DNA from: Microplitis mediator | Taxonomy: Eukaryota > Arthropoda > Insecta > Hymenoptera > Braconidae | DNA: 64,000 nt | Direction: 5' to 3' | Assembly (NCBI RefSeq): GCF_029852145.1 | Contig: NC_079969.1 | Coordinates: 5,022,001-5,086,000 of the forward strand | In this document: positions 1 to 12,080 of the stretch, one piece after another | Layout of the letters: each line of letters opens with the position of its first letter | How positions within the stretch are numbered: position 1 is the first letter of the stretch | Program-made: the position numbers and the translations under genes | The notes under the pieces: model-generated | The model's database searches: none | The model's input: the letters and a program-made list of their open reading frames with translations, nothing else | What the model was told of the DNA's origin: nothing

Positions 1-519
1 GTCGAAAATTTCAGTTTGCAATGATAGTTCGTAGTAACAGCGAGAGATCTGACTCATTTTCTAAGAGTGGAGGTTGAAATTGACAGCGACTCATTTTCAG
101 GAAGAACCATAAATACGTAAACACAAACGTGTGCAATGGCAATGCGCCTTTTTTCAAAGGTTTGAGTGTGTGTAATTACTAAAGTATGTAAACACACCCA
201 TGCTTGCAATGGTACTGAAAAAATTATCTAGTGAAATTAATTCACACCAGAATCAAGTACTCTAAGGATAAACTACCACCAAATTTTATATCATTCGGTC
301 TGTTGTTACTCAGATCAATTGCGTCTCAAATCAATTATCGCTCGGAGGAATTATCGGCGGGTCAATTATCGCTTGGATGAATTGTCACTAGGATCAATTA
401 TCCGATTACCTGACCGTTGATCCGAGGACAATTGATCCCAGCGATAATTGATCCATGCAACATTTCGTACTTCCTTTAATAATACTACCAAATTTTTTTT
501 TATATGTATATATATATTA
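1..519. repeat. Degenerate short-word repeats, no gene
   Basis: From about 296 to 465 the sequence repeats variants of ATCAATTATCGCTCGGA and AATTGTC in both orientations, so it partly folds on itself. The same words return at 1660-1935, on the far side of the large palindrome. The palindromic element at 520 therefore seems to have landed inside an older repeat. I see no coding potential in 1-519. Confidence 0.5.
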
Positions 520-1481
520 GACTGGGCCAAAAAAATCGACTATTTTTTTTTTTTAACGATACTGTGAAAATATTATTTGGGATGACAAAAAAAAATTATT
601 ATGAAAATTTGAGCCCTTAATATTGAAATTGAGAGGTGTGTCATCGCAATTTTTGATTTTTTTTTTAATGAGCGGGTTTTTGTCTCATAACTCTCAAACC
701 ATCGAGATAAACGAAATCGACTTGGATACATTTTTTAAAGGAAATCTGATGCTCTTCAAAAAAGGTTAGATTGAAATTTTTCGTCAGATGAACCGTTTCC
801 TTATAATCATGCTTTGAATATTGGTATGATTTTAAAATTTGATTGTTCAACTTTGGAATTTTGTAATATATGTAAAAATAAGTTTCTGGAAAAAGCCAAT
901 CAATATTCTTGAAGGAAATTGAATGCTCTACAAAAAAGGCCTCTTAACAATTTTCGCTAAATTCACTTATTCAAAAGTTATTCAAGATTATTGAAGTCGT
1001 TTTGCTTAACTTCAACCTTGAATAACTTTTGAAGGAGTGAATTTAGCGAAAATTGTTAAGTGACCTTTTTTGTAGAGCATTCAATTTCCTTAAAGAATAT
1101 TGATTGGCTTTCTCCGGAAACTTATTTTTACATATATTACAAAATTTCAAAGTTGAACAATCAAATTTTAAAATCATACCAATGTTCAAAGCATGATTAT
1201 AAGGAAACGGTTCAATTGACGAAAAATTTCAATCAACCTTTTTTTGTAGAGCATCAAATTTCTTTCAAAAAATGTATCTAAGTCGATTTGGATTACCTCG
1301 ATGGTTTGAGAGTTATGAGACAAAAACCCGCTCATTAAAAAAAAATCAAAAATTGCGATGACACACCTTTCAATTTCATTATTAAGGGCTCAAATTTTCA
1401 CAATAATTTTTTTTTCTCATCCCAAATAATATTTTCACAGTATCGTTAAAAAAAAAAATAACCGATTTTTTTGGCCCAGTC
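520..1481. mobile_element. ~960-bp near-complete palindrome (foldback MITE) with TA flanks
   Basis: The left end GACTGGGCCAAAAAAATCGA is matched by its reverse complement at 1460-1481. The match continues inward for almost the whole arm; for example, GAGCGGGTTTTTGTCTCATA at 671 pairs with the segment ending near 1335. The arms meet around 1000. Both ends are flanked by TA inside TATATA stretches, which fits a TA target-site duplication as made by Tc1/mariner-type transposases. The short open frames in both arms are by-products of the palindrome. No transposase is encoded. Confidence 0.8.
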
Positions 1482-1654
1482 TAATATATATATATATATG
1501 TATTTATTTTCTCATCACTAATTATATGTGTGTGTGTATAGTTTTAAAAATATACTCACACACAAATAAACGTGAAAAATTAAGCTCTTTTTTCACTTAT
1601 TTTGTGTGCGTGTAATTTTGATGACCTTCATTTATTAATACAAATAAAACTTTT

Positions 1655-1935
1655 TCAAATAAATTATCGCTCGAATGAATTGTCACGGATAAATTGTCTT
1701 CGGATCAACAGTCGTGTCACTCAATTGTCAATGGATCAATTCGGCTGCCCAATTTTAAAACACAGTAAGTGACAAATTTTTCAAAATCGATTTCTTAGTA
1801 TTTTTAGTTCCAGTAGAATCACGTGATTCGATGCATATTTTAAAAATTTTATTTTTGTCAGTTACTGTGTTTTGAAATTGGGCAGCCGAATTGTCGCAGA
1901 TCAATTGTCTTCGGTTTAACGATCGTGTCACCCTT
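1655..1935. repeat. Inverted repeat with GGGCAGCCGAATTG arms
   Basis: Arms at about 1738-1782 and 1853-1893 are inverted copies carrying TTCGGCTGCCCAATTTTAAA and its complement. They are surrounded by degenerate AATTGTC words like those at 296-465. It is probably the remaining half of the repeat interrupted by the palindrome at 520-1481. Confidence 0.5.
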
Positions 1936-1964
1936 AAAATACAAAAAAATTTATAATCACACAA

Positions 1965-3631
1965 TTTTTTTTTTTAATTATTATATTTATATTTAATTTA
2001 ATTACAATATAATCATAATTGATACTACATTTAATCAATAATTCTATCAATAAGTTTTCCTAATCATCCTCTTCAATTATTATTTTCATATTTTATTTAT
2101 TATAGAAATTTTCAAATTTGCCTCCTTAATTATTTCAATTACCGACGTCCATTTTCTCTCCCTCGCATACAAATACATTTATAATAAATTTAATAATAAA
2201 GTATAATATTTAAGGATGATTACAATTTTTCAAAATTACTCTATTATTTATTTTTGCTATGCACAAAATTTATTTCTAAAGTATTATTCAATAATCTAAA
2301 AACTAAGTCAATTTTTTTTATGTCATTTAAGATATTCGACTTATTTTTTAAACAAATAAGTAAACTCTTAATAATTTTTATTTTTTTTCATATTGAAAAA
2401 TATTTTTATTTATTTGCATTTATATTTACCAGCATTTTTATTGTGCATTCAATTACTTGAAAAAAATTTACAAGCAAGTAATATACTCAAGTCTTATAAA
2501 ATCATAATTTTTTTTCTTATTTATTTATTACAAATAATTTATTCTAAAAAATAAATAGTTATAGTTTGACTTTAACTTCAGGTTTTTTTTTTTTTCTATT
2601 AATGATATGGAGAAAAAATTTTTAATTGAAAAACGTCAATTTATTTTAATTAATTTAACAGTACAAATTAAATGGGAACCCATCATATTTTTTGCGCACA
2701 CATTCTCATACATTTTTTTTTGTTTCATTTTTGCAAAAATTCTTTATCACCCGTGTAAAAAAAAAATTTTGAATAAAATTTAAAAAACCCGCGTATTCTA
2801 AACTTCAAAATGTGACACAATTTTTTTTTTAATTTTTAACCTTCGGGAAAAAAATTGACAAGACTACAAATGAAAATTTTTTTGACTTTTTTGTCTCTCT
2901 ATTTAATGTTCAAAATTTTATCATTTTTTTCCCGGCAAAAAACGTTCAGAAAATTTTGATTTTGAAAAATTTCTGAACGTTTTTTTTAAATTTAAAAAAA
3001 ATTGATCGTCATGTTTTGAAGTTTCGAATCGTAAACATTTTTTCAAACTTTTCTTATAAATTTTTTTTTACACGGGCACTAAATTTTTTACTTGTCCACT
3101 CAATTCTACATGGAAACGTACATTTTCACATGTACGCTCTGTCATTCATTATTTATATTTTTATCAATTGTTCAAATATTTTAAAAATGAGATGAAATTG
3201 ACAATAATGATAATTTAGTTTTTTTTTATATATGTACATAGACTTACATTTCATTTAATAAAATAGAAATAATGAATGTATGACTTTTTGTTTTTAGAGA
3301 AAAATAAATTTATACAAGTGCTAAGTTATTTTTTCACTCTCCCTAAATTAGGGCCAAAAGAAATGAAAGAAAAAAAAATTTTAAACTAAAATATAAAAAA
3401 CTGTTATTCCATATCCTTATTTTTTCATTCAATTGACAAATATGTAAATGAGAAAATTTTAATTAAATGAAAAAATAATAATTTCGATGATTATTGAAAG
3501 TAATTTATATAATATTTACTGTCAATTATTATTATAGTCCAGTATAGTAAATGTTTATACATTAATATATATTTATCATTTTTAAAAATCTTTTTCTCCT
3601 TTTGTTTTTAAATTTTATATTTTTTCTCTCA
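1965..3631. other. AT-rich intergenic, one small foldback
   Basis: No gene is visible. A small foldback occupies about 2750-3078: ACCCGTGTAAAAAA on the left, the complementary TTTTTTTACACGGGC on the right, and an inner hairpin around AACGTTCAGAAAATT. The stretch near 3300-3631 should hold the 3' UTR of the minus-strand SAM synthetase gene. I could not pick a clear AATAAA there. Confidence 0.45.
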
Positions 3632-6600
3632 TCAATCGACAATTAATTGTTTTGGTTGTTCCCATGAAAAACCATCTCGTCCAAAATGTCCGTATGTACT
3701 AGTCTGTTGATAAATTGGCCGACGTAGATTTAATTCTCTGCAAAAAAAAAAAAAAAATAAATAATTTATTTTTATTCACAAATAACAATATTTTAATTAA
3801 TAAAAAATTTGCATTTGTTTCTATTAATTACGAGTGATATTTATTTGGCAAACCAAAAAAATTTAATCAATTTTTTTGTGTCTGTCACCATCTCAAATAT
3901 TTTGAAAAAAAAAATTAAGCGCCGGATGAGAACTTTTGTTGCAATGATTCCTAATGATAATCAAAAGCTAAAGATATAAATAAGTAGATGATTTGATAAA
4001 CAATTTAATAAATTTAATATCGACACTCGAGAAATCCCGTAGGGGCTGAAAATTGCTGGTAACTTGAAAATATTCAGAAGAATAATCAACAAAGATAAAA
4101 ATAAACTTAATGTAAAGAAATGTGTAGCGGTTTTTTTCCCGTTCGCCACACTTGCGGTCTGATGTCTACCAACTAAACCAATAACAGCTCGTAAAAGTTG
4201 GGTCAAAAGACCTAGGTGTCATTTATAAGGTGTCATTATTGATAAGAAGTTGAGTTTCTCTAGTCATGTTAACAAAATAACTTGACAGGCATACAAGATA
4301 CTCGGATTTATATGGAGGTCGGGGAGAGAATCCAGGGAATCTTCGATTTTTTTCAGCTTTGGTTCGTTCGATACCAGAGTACTGCTTTGTAATTTGTTCA
4401 CCTTCTTGTCGACAAGGTGAAAAAAACACAGATCTTATATTTTTCTACAAAACCATAAGTGGCCAGATTGATTCCCCAGAAATACATGTACCTGAAGATC
4501 GGAACGTTTTTCGTGCAACGAAAATGAAAAAAATTTATGTAATTTTACTTAAGAAGTAAATGGGGTAGGCTGCAATTTTCGGCTGACGTGCGAAAAATTT
4601 CAGAAATCTAGATCCCGTAGATTTTTTCATTTTCGTTTCGCGAAAAACGTTCCAATCTTCAGGTACATAGAAATACTGGAACAATTTGGTCTTGTCTGTA
4701 ATAAATCGGGTTTAAAATTATACAGGTTATTGAGTACAACTCAATCACCAAGCAACTGTGGGTACTATGGGCCGAGGAACAGGATAGCGAATTTAGTTAA
4801 TGATTATTGCACTTCTATAAATTTCTTTGGAGATCCTTCGTCATCTTTACAAAGCCGATTGGCGTAAATAAATAAATACTTATTGTTATAATTAACAAAT
4901 AAATTTTTTTATAACTTACTTGACTATTTTACCAGGACGAAGATCAAAATTTTTGTTAATTATTCCCAGTAATTCATTTTGTGATAACTTTGATGTGCCA
5001 TAATCAAAAACAGTTATAGAAAGAGGTTCTGCTACACCAATAGCGTAAGATACTTGTACTAGACAACGTCTGCAAAGTCCAGCCATCACCAAAGACTTGG
5101 CCACCCATCTTGCTGCGTATGCTGCTGATCTGTCGACTTTAGTAAAATCTTTACCAGAAAAGGCACCGCCACCATGTGCACCCCATCCTCCGTAAGTATC
5201 GACGATAATTTTTCTACCAGTGAGTCCAGCATCACCCTGAGAAAAATTTTGAAAAATTATTTAGTTTTTTTTTTCTCAATTACACAGCAAAAAATTCTCG
5301 ATTAAAGAAATTAATTTATTGTAAATTTTCAATATTTTTTTTTTACTGGAGAAATTTTACTGGTTTCTAAATTTAAGTTTTCATATTTTTTTTTTTTTTT
5401 AAATATTTTGTTGTGTAATTAGTAAAATTTTTTTGTAATAAATTAATTTCTTGGATCAAAAATGAATTTTTCTACGATAATTAAAAAATATAAATTACCT
5501 GTGGGCCACCAATTATAAAATTACCACAAGGATTTACATGGAAAATAGTTTTGTCATCAAGATATTTAGCTGGGATGACTTTTTTAATTATGTCAGACAT
5601 AACAAGTCTACGTAATTCATCAAGACTTATTTTCTCACTGTGTTGAAGTGATACCACGACAGTGTGAACCCGAATAGGCACACATGCACCATTTTCCATA
5701 GTATACTCGCAGGTCACCTAGAAAAATATAATCCATTACTTGAATTTAAAAGAAAAAATAGAAACTATTTTTTAAAATAATTATTTATTTAAAAATAATA
5801 ATTCAGATTATTTGATATTATCACGGCATTCAATAGTAGCAAATAAACAGACATCATAATTATCTAAGTAAATTAAAAGCCCCTACACCCGCTCAGTACC
5901 ATTAGTCGCTCACTTTAACTGTTTAAAGCGTTTTTTTATAATTTTTATAAAAAAAAATTACAACTAAAAATATTATTATTGATAAATAATTATTTGTGAA
6001 TCTAAATATATTAAAATATGATGTATCAAATTATTTTATAATAGATTATAAATTTAAATTAAATGACTGTTTTCAAAATCGCGCAAAGCCGGGCATTTTT
6101 TACTTTAACGTTCATTCGTTAGATTAAATTTAGGCTACGTCAAATTTTTTTCGAATATTTATAACTATATCTTATTAAATACATTTTTAAAATTCATGAA
6201 ATTTTATATTACGAAAGAATAAAGTAGTATTATTTATAAATTATTTGTCCAAATCAATAAACTTATCATAGTTTAATTGATATTGTCTTTGAGCGACTAT
6301 AGGGCCATGTGTTGGTCGAGTAATGGTACATCACAACTTTTAGTGAGCGACTATGGGTACACTCAAGGACCTTATTTAAAAATTTAATAATAATTATCAA
6401 GATTATTCTTCAAACTTAAATTTTATTCTAATACTCGAAACTTCAAAAAATAACTATAAAAAAAAAATATGATTTTTCATTTTATTTATTAATTTATATT
6501 GAGTGATTTAATCTCACTCCAATGAAAAGTGAGCGGGTAAGGGCTTTTACCTCAAATATGATTATTTAATAAAATATAAATAATATAAAATAATTACTTG

Positions 6601-9600
6601 TGTTTTAGAATCGGGGCGAGCCCACCAAAGTTCACCACTTCGTCTTAATTCAGCAATTTTTTGATTTAATCTGTGCGCCAAAACTACAGTCAGTGGCATA
6701 CACTCGTCAGTCTCATCGGTTGCATATCCAAACATTAATCCCTATATTTGAAATAAAATATAACATTATTATTATTATTTGATATGAATTTAAATATATA
6801 TGATTTTAAATGAATTAAAATATATGAATTATTAATTATTAAAAATAAATTACATGCATAAAAAGAATTGTGCCTTCTTTACAGAGCAAAATATTAAAAT
6901 TAAAACCAAGTCATGCAGAATTCCCTTTTTTTTTATTGAAGTATACCAACATTTTTATATTAAATATACCCATGTTAGTGCAAGTAATAAATGCGTATTA
7001 ACATATAAAATTTATAATTTTCAAATACCGCCAGAATTAAATATTAATTTTTTTTTTTTAAATAAATAAAATGTATAGAAAACACTTGAAGGATTTTAGA
7101 GTGGAAAAACTTGATGTGCGATAAGATAGGAATTTAAAAAAAAAATAAAAATGGAGATAAAGAGTAAAAACTGATATAGTATCTAGTAAAATAAAAATTT
7201 AATTAATAAACTACTTAGTTAATTGATTTATAATTACACTGTTAAAATTTTTATCAATTTCCAAGGACAATTGTCATGGAAGTTTGATAAAATTTATTGA
7301 TTTTTTATGAATACCGAAAGAAAATTTTTTTAGTCCTAAAGAAATTTTTGATTTTATTTATTTTCTGTGATTAATAAAAATATTGAGTCGGATTTTAATT
7401 AAAAAATTTTTAAAATTGAGTATAATTTTTTTTTTCAACTTTAATTAATTTTTGATACTCGTGAGTTTACTAAAGACTTGCTATGAAATTTTTCGAATTT
7501 AAAATCTAATTAACCATAAAAAAAATTAATTGTTAATTAAAATTCAGATTTTTCAAATAATTATCAGTTTTAAAATTAATTGAGATGAACAAAAAAAAAT
7601 TATTGAGTTGAAATGAAATAAAAAATTGTGATAATTTTTACGACTTAGAAATTGAAAGTAATGTAAAAAAAAGTTTATAATTAATGATCAGGGTACGGAA
7701 GTTTGTGCTCAATAATAAGAATAAAAGAAAAAAAATTCACGTAAATTTCTAAAAGATATATCCAAATGTCGAGTGTCATTTAAGCCGTCGAAATTAAGGT
7801 TGTGAAAAAAATATGTCAATAAGACAATTAGCAAGACCATCAGCAAGACAATTGTCTTGCTCGCTGTCTTACTGACGGTCTTGCTATTTGTCTTGCTGGT
7901 GCTCTTGCTGCTTGTCTTGCTGGTAGTCTTGCTAAAATTGTCTTATTGACATATTTTTTTCACAACAATTAAAACATTCTTTTATGGCATTCGATATTTG
8001 AATATATCTTTTAATTTAATTCACTTGAGTTTGCTCGAGATCGTAATTTTGATATAGAGAAATTTAGGCGAATTCTCTTCTTTCATTCTCATTGTTAAGC
8101 ACAAACTTCTGTACCCTGTTAATGACATTGTAATTTAATATTTTTGACTGATTCGAGCTGTCAGTTAAAAATAAAAATAAAAATTTAAAACAGTGCAAAA
8201 GCTAAAAATGATAATAAAGAAACAAAGAATAAAATCTACAGAAGTATCTAATAGAACAACAATTAAATAAACAAACTACTGTGTTGATTAATTTATAATT
8301 GACCTGATCGCCTGCACCGACTTCTTCATCGCTACGATTAACGTGTACTCCCGCAGCGATATCCGGCGACTGTGCATCGATTGCCAACAAGACGTTGCAA
8401 GTTTTATAGTCAAAACCTGTTGAATAACGTTTTATATGAACCCAATGAGTTAAATATACAGCCAAAGTATCATTACACAATTATATTTTAAGTATTTTAT
8501 TTTTCCTTATCAAATATCTTGTAATTATCCATTGTGATTACGTCCAATTATAAAATGATTTGAAGGGTTAGCGGGTATGTGGACAATAACTCACGTTAAA
8601 TTATTTTAAAATCTTGCCATGTTTCATATTCCCGTTAGTACACAGAAAAAAAAATTTCCTTAGGAAGAGAAAAAATTTCTTGGTGTATGAAATTTTTTCT
8701 CGCTCTACAAAATTTTTTTTCATCCCTAGGGCAAGTAAAAATTTATGATACTAAAATTAGCTGACGTCTAATAATTGTTGAATATTTTTGAAAACGATAA
8801 ATTTAAAAAAAAAAAAATATGCATCGATAGTTTTTATCATTTTCTACATGTGCATATTTTTGGTATTTCATTTTTTTTTTTAAATTAAATTGTTGAAAAA
8901 AATTTGAAAATTGTTAATTGTCTGCAAACTTCAGGATAATAAAAATTTCCTTACATAAAATTTTTCTTATCCCCATAAAATTTTCGTTTCACTTCATAAT
9001 GAAAAAAATTTTTTCGGTCAAATAAAAATTTTTTGCACCAAGAAATACTTTTTTTTCTTTGTACATCATCAGGTGATTGACTTTATATTAATTTCAATTT
9101 TTTCAGTTGTCTGATGATCTACTAAAGATGATACGAAACGTCGTAAAATTTTCCAATAATTTACCGTATCGTTATTGTCCCCACCCGTTGATCCTTCAAT
9201 TGATATTTCGTAATTTGAAAGCAATTGTATTATTAGTTGGTAGCATAGCATGATTCTTATTTAGTAAATGACAACCCCATAAAATGATGCTGTTAAAAAA
9301 AGTGTCCATTAATATATTCCATGGGACAAGGTCTGTTTTATAATTTTTCTCGCAATAATCATTCTTTGATCACATCCACACAATTCCATTTCAATGATAA
9401 AGATGACGATTAAAAAAAAAAAAAAGAAAAAAAAATGTAATCGCTGATTAATTGAAATTTGAGATGTAATTATTGGTTTGCTTTTCTGTGCTTCATATAT
9501 TTTTTTTGCTCTGTGGCACAGGCTGAGAATGGATTATGTACCTGATCACCGGCACCCACGTCTTTCTCGTCCCTGTCCACATGAACCCCTTCTGCGATAT

Positions 9601-11761
9601 TTGGCGATTGCTGTTCGAGTGCCACCAAAAGGTTCAATGTACGCCAATCAAATCCTGCCACCACCCAATTCATACTCTTACGTTACAGTTATTTATATAT
9701 ATATATATATTTTTTTTTAAATAACATTCGTTATTTTTTTAAAATATTTTATGGAAAATTGAAATTTAAAATATTTTTTATAATTTAATGTCATTCTCAG
9801 GATTATTTATTAACATCATGGCACTCAAGAGTAGCAAATACTATGAATAAAACATCATTGAATGACATAATACTTATAAATATACTTAGATTTAAATAAA
9901 TATAACCCTAGCGGATCTTGTAAACTTTCTAACATGGGTGGAAATTTTGATTTTATTTAACTTATGGATTATATTTTATTTTAGTTGAGTTTATTTCCGG
10001 TTTAAGACTTGAAATATGCGGAAATAAATATAGAATATTTTAGAATTATCATACTAGTTTACAAAAATGTAAATAAACTTATTTTTGAATACTGAATTAA
10101 GCGGCAAAAAAAAATTACAAGGGAATTTGAACTAAGACCGGATTAAATTTTAGTTTTAAAATTTTATGGTCTAGAATTAATTTGTGGGAAAGTAAATATT
10201 ATTTTGTAGCAAATTTATTTGGAAATATGTAGTTTCGGTTTATGAAATCCCGATTATTAAGATTTGCATTAAATTCAATTTGAAACTGATTAATTTCAAA
10301 TTAATATTTATTTTTTTTTTTACAGGAAAGTCAGTTCTTCAAACCGTTTGAAAAACTGGCGCGAAAATTTTCAAATTTATTTATTTGAAGATTTTTCGGA
10401 TCCGTTAGGGCACAAAAAAACACGATACTGAAGTTAGCCGACGTCTAATTATTTTTGAATTTTTTTTTCAAACGATAGATCATAAAAAAAAAATATTTGA
10501 AAAAATCGCGCATAGTTTTTTAAATTTTCTACCTGTGTATTTTTTTTTGATAATTGATTTGTTTAAAAATAATCAAAAATTTCTAATTGTTTCCCAACTT
10601 CAGTGTCATAAAAAAATTAGATACTGAATTTAGCCGCCTAATTATTTTTGAATTTTTTTTCAAACGATGGATCATAAAAAAAAATATTTTAAAAAATCGC
10701 ACATAGTTTTTTAAATTTTCTATGTGCATATTTTTATTTTTTGTTTGTAATCGATTTGTTAATAAAAATCAAAAATTTTAAATTGTCTACTAACTTCAGA
10801 ATAAATAAAAATTTTCTTACCTTTGGAAGAATCGTCATAACCGATGTGATTTACTGTGTCTCTTACAATCTTCTGGTAATCAACGACCGCCTTGGATGTT
10901 ATTTCACCGCACAAAAGAATCATACCAGTTTTGGTCACCGTTTCTAACAGAAAAAAAAAAAAATTAAATTAAATTTTTTCAAATAAATTACGATACTGGT
11001 TACCCGAGGTCTGATAATTGTTAGATTTTTTTTAAAACCGGTAAATCATAAGAAAAAAAATATTTAAAAAAATTGCACTTGTAGTTTTTTAAATTTTCTA
11101 CATGTGCATTTTTTTTTTGTCACCGACTTGTCGAAAAAAAAAAAATCCTTAACTACAGGATCATAATAAATTTCTCTTACAGAAAAAATTCAAATTCAAA
11201 TTCAAATAAAAACTTACCACAGGCAACTTTAGCGTCTGGATCCTGTTCCAAATGTGCATCAAGAATAGCGTCGCTTATTTGATCGCACATTTTATCTGAA
11301 AGAATAAATATTTTTTATCATCCAAAACCGGAAATACTGTGCGAGCACATGGCGAAGGTAAATGGTAGCCGAAAAAATTTGAATAATTCAACTAAAACTT
11401 ATTTTTATTTATTAACTATAGTAAAAAAAATATATGTATATATTCATATAAAAAGTATGAACATAAAATAGTTGAAATAACGAATGAAAAAATAATAATT
11501 ACAGTAAAAAGTAAAAACGTAAAGAAAAAAATAAAAGCATGCGCATGAGAAAAGACGCGATGGCGGCACGAGGGTGATGGCGTTCCCAAAAAGTACTGGG
11601 GCAATTAAGTGGATGATGAAATAAAATAAATAAAACATACCAGGATGACCCTCGCCAACGGATTCAGATGTGAAGAGAAAAGATCCAGCCTGTTGTAGCT
11701 CTGGAGGAGCATGTCCATTAGCGTATCCATTAACATGATGTGATGGTGTAGTTTCCGGCAT
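3632..11761 (-). CDS. Sam-S: S-adenosylmethionine synthetase (methionine adenosyltransferase)
   Basis: Makes S-adenosylmethionine from methionine and ATP in the cytosol, supplying methyl groups to most cellular methylation. Minus-strand exons by position: 11641-11761, 11218-11295, 10821-10943, then one of 9542-9654 or 8304-8416, then 6598-6741, 5499-5717, 4920-5236 and 3632-3737. All junctions are GT-AG and in phase, totalling 1221 nt (406 aa), a normal family length. Visible signatures are GEGHPDKMCDQ (split by the first intron), the QSPDIA/QSPNIA loop, GAGDQGLMFGYATDE and the phosphate-binding GGGAFSGKDFTKVDRSA. The C-terminus is GHFGRDGFSWEQPK. The start is MPETTPSHH at 11761: the frame stays open upstream to 12022 but has no ATG there, and AAAAATG is a good insect start context. 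Introns carry a LINE fragment and several MITEs. Function is near certain; whether both alternative exons are used is inferred. Confidence 0.95.
4196..4878 (+). mobile_element. Degraded non-LTR retrotransposon (jockey-like) 3' end, interrupted by a MITE
   Basis: Within the last intron of SAM synthetase, plus-strand frames read KDLGVIY, then SHVNK, then YKILGFIWR and LVRSIPEYC, the late reverse-transcriptase block of jockey-type LINEs. A second piece after 4668 ends RNRIANLVNDYCTS and INFFGDPSSSLQSRLA. It is followed by a stop and a TAAATAAATAAA tail, typical of LINE 3' ends. Frameshifts and stops show it is dead. The MITE at 4486-4668 splits it. It lies antisense to the host gene. Confidence 0.7.
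4486..4668. mobile_element. hAT-like MITE with perfect 8-bp target duplication
   Basis: The inverted ends ATGTACCTGAAGATCGGAAC and the complement of ATCTTCAGGTACAT bound a 183-bp element. The direct repeat AGAAATAC lies on both sides (4478-4485 and 4669-4676), an 8-bp duplication as made by hAT transposases. It sits inside the LINE fragment. A second copy is at 13413-13628. Confidence 0.8.
7689..8118. mobile_element. hAT-like foldback element with GTCTTGCT core
   Basis: The ends are CAGGGTACGGAAGTTTGTGCT and an inverted match ending GTACCCTG. The flanks TTAATGAT (7681-7688) and TTAATGAC (8119-8126) match at seven of eight bases, consistent with an 8-bp hAT target duplication; CAGGG ends are common in hAT elements. 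The core (about 7810-7960) is built from GTCTTGCT and its complement repeated with small changes. It lies in the intron between the proximal alternative exon and the GLMFGYATDE exon. Confidence 0.7.
8304..8416 (-). CDS. Sam-S: SAM synthetase alternative exon 4, proximal copy
   Basis: A 113-nt exon encoding GFDYKTCNVLLAIDAQSPDI followed by AAGVHVNRSDEEVGAGDQ. It has the same length and phase as the distal copy at 9542-9654. The acceptor CAACAG is normal, but the donor CAG|GTCAAT departs from the GTAAGT consensus used by most other exons of this gene. It keeps QSPDIA, where the distal copy has QSPNIA. About 1.1 kb separates the two copies, so simple steric exclusion is not expected. Confidence 0.85.
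8639..9063. mobile_element. ACACAGAAAAAAA-family foldback with nested element
   Basis: The left end CACAGAAAAAAAAATTTCCT is mirrored by the right end CAAGAAATACTTTTTTTTC. Inside, about 8748-8945, lies a copy of the element whose ends read AGCTGACGTC and CTGCAAACTTCAGGAT. The position is the intron between the two alternative SAM synthetase exons. Confidence 0.5.
9542..9654 (-). CDS. Sam-S: SAM synthetase alternative exon 4, distal copy
   Basis: A 113-nt exon encoding a segment ending LVALEQQSPNIAEG then VHVDRDEKDVGAGDQ. It begins after a CAG acceptor in phase 1 and ends at CAG|GTACAT, so it joins the upstream DDSSKG exon and the downstream GLMFGYATDE exon in frame. It is a clear paralogue of the exon at 8304-8416, with the same length and phase. 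Because 113 is not a multiple of three, including both copies or neither would break the frame. The acceptor is preceded by a purine-rich GAATTGGGTGGTGGCAG, a weak polypyrimidine tract that fits regulated choice. Confidence 0.85.
10424..11170. repeat. Three copies of the CTGAAGTTAGC repeat in a SAM synthetase intron
   Basis: Copies at about 10424-10610, 10615-10805 and 10985-11165 share ends such as ACTGAAGTTAGCCGACGTC and CTAACTTCAG, A/T-rich arms and an internal TTTTCTACATGTGCAT-like core. Exon 3 of SAM synthetase lies between the second and third copies. More copies are at 14327-14908. Confidence 0.55.
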
Positions 11762-12047
11762 TTTTTTTACTTTATCCTTTCCTTTTCTAGCCAGTAACAC
11801 GAGTCGACTTAATTCAAAGTGTCTTATTTGTTTATAGTACACGTTATTATAAATATTTGACACACCAATTAATTTACTATTATTTGAATTTGAAATTGGT
11901 GATGTTATAATATTTAAACACTTTAATTGACGTCTGTTTAATTTAAACTTTATATTAACTGATGACCGATACACTACTTGACCCACCGACAAGGCTAACG
12001 ATGAATACACCAATGAATTCACTGTGCCAACGTTTTAGATGTAAGAG

Positions 12048-12080
12048 ACTCTCTGCCAGTTGATACCAGCTATTTATAAC
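12048..12080 (-). promoter_or_regulatory. TATA box and probable start region of SAM synthetase
   Basis: On the minus strand GGTTATAAATAGCTGG (12068-12080) is a textbook TATA box. Transcription would start about 30 nt downstream, near 12048, giving a 5' UTR of roughly 290 nt before the ATG at 11761. The UTR contains no in-frame ATG upstream of that start. Confidence 0.55.

Noticed and set aside
9478..9724. Plus-strand ORFs of 62-80 aa
   Set aside because: They are antisense shadows of the alternative SAM synthetase exon at 9542-9654.
11762..12022. N-terminal extension of SAM synthetase (possible mitochondrial presequence)
   Set aside because: The frame is open and basic, but it begins at GTG and contains no ATG before MPETT at 11761. 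It is 5' UTR unless non-AUG initiation is shown.
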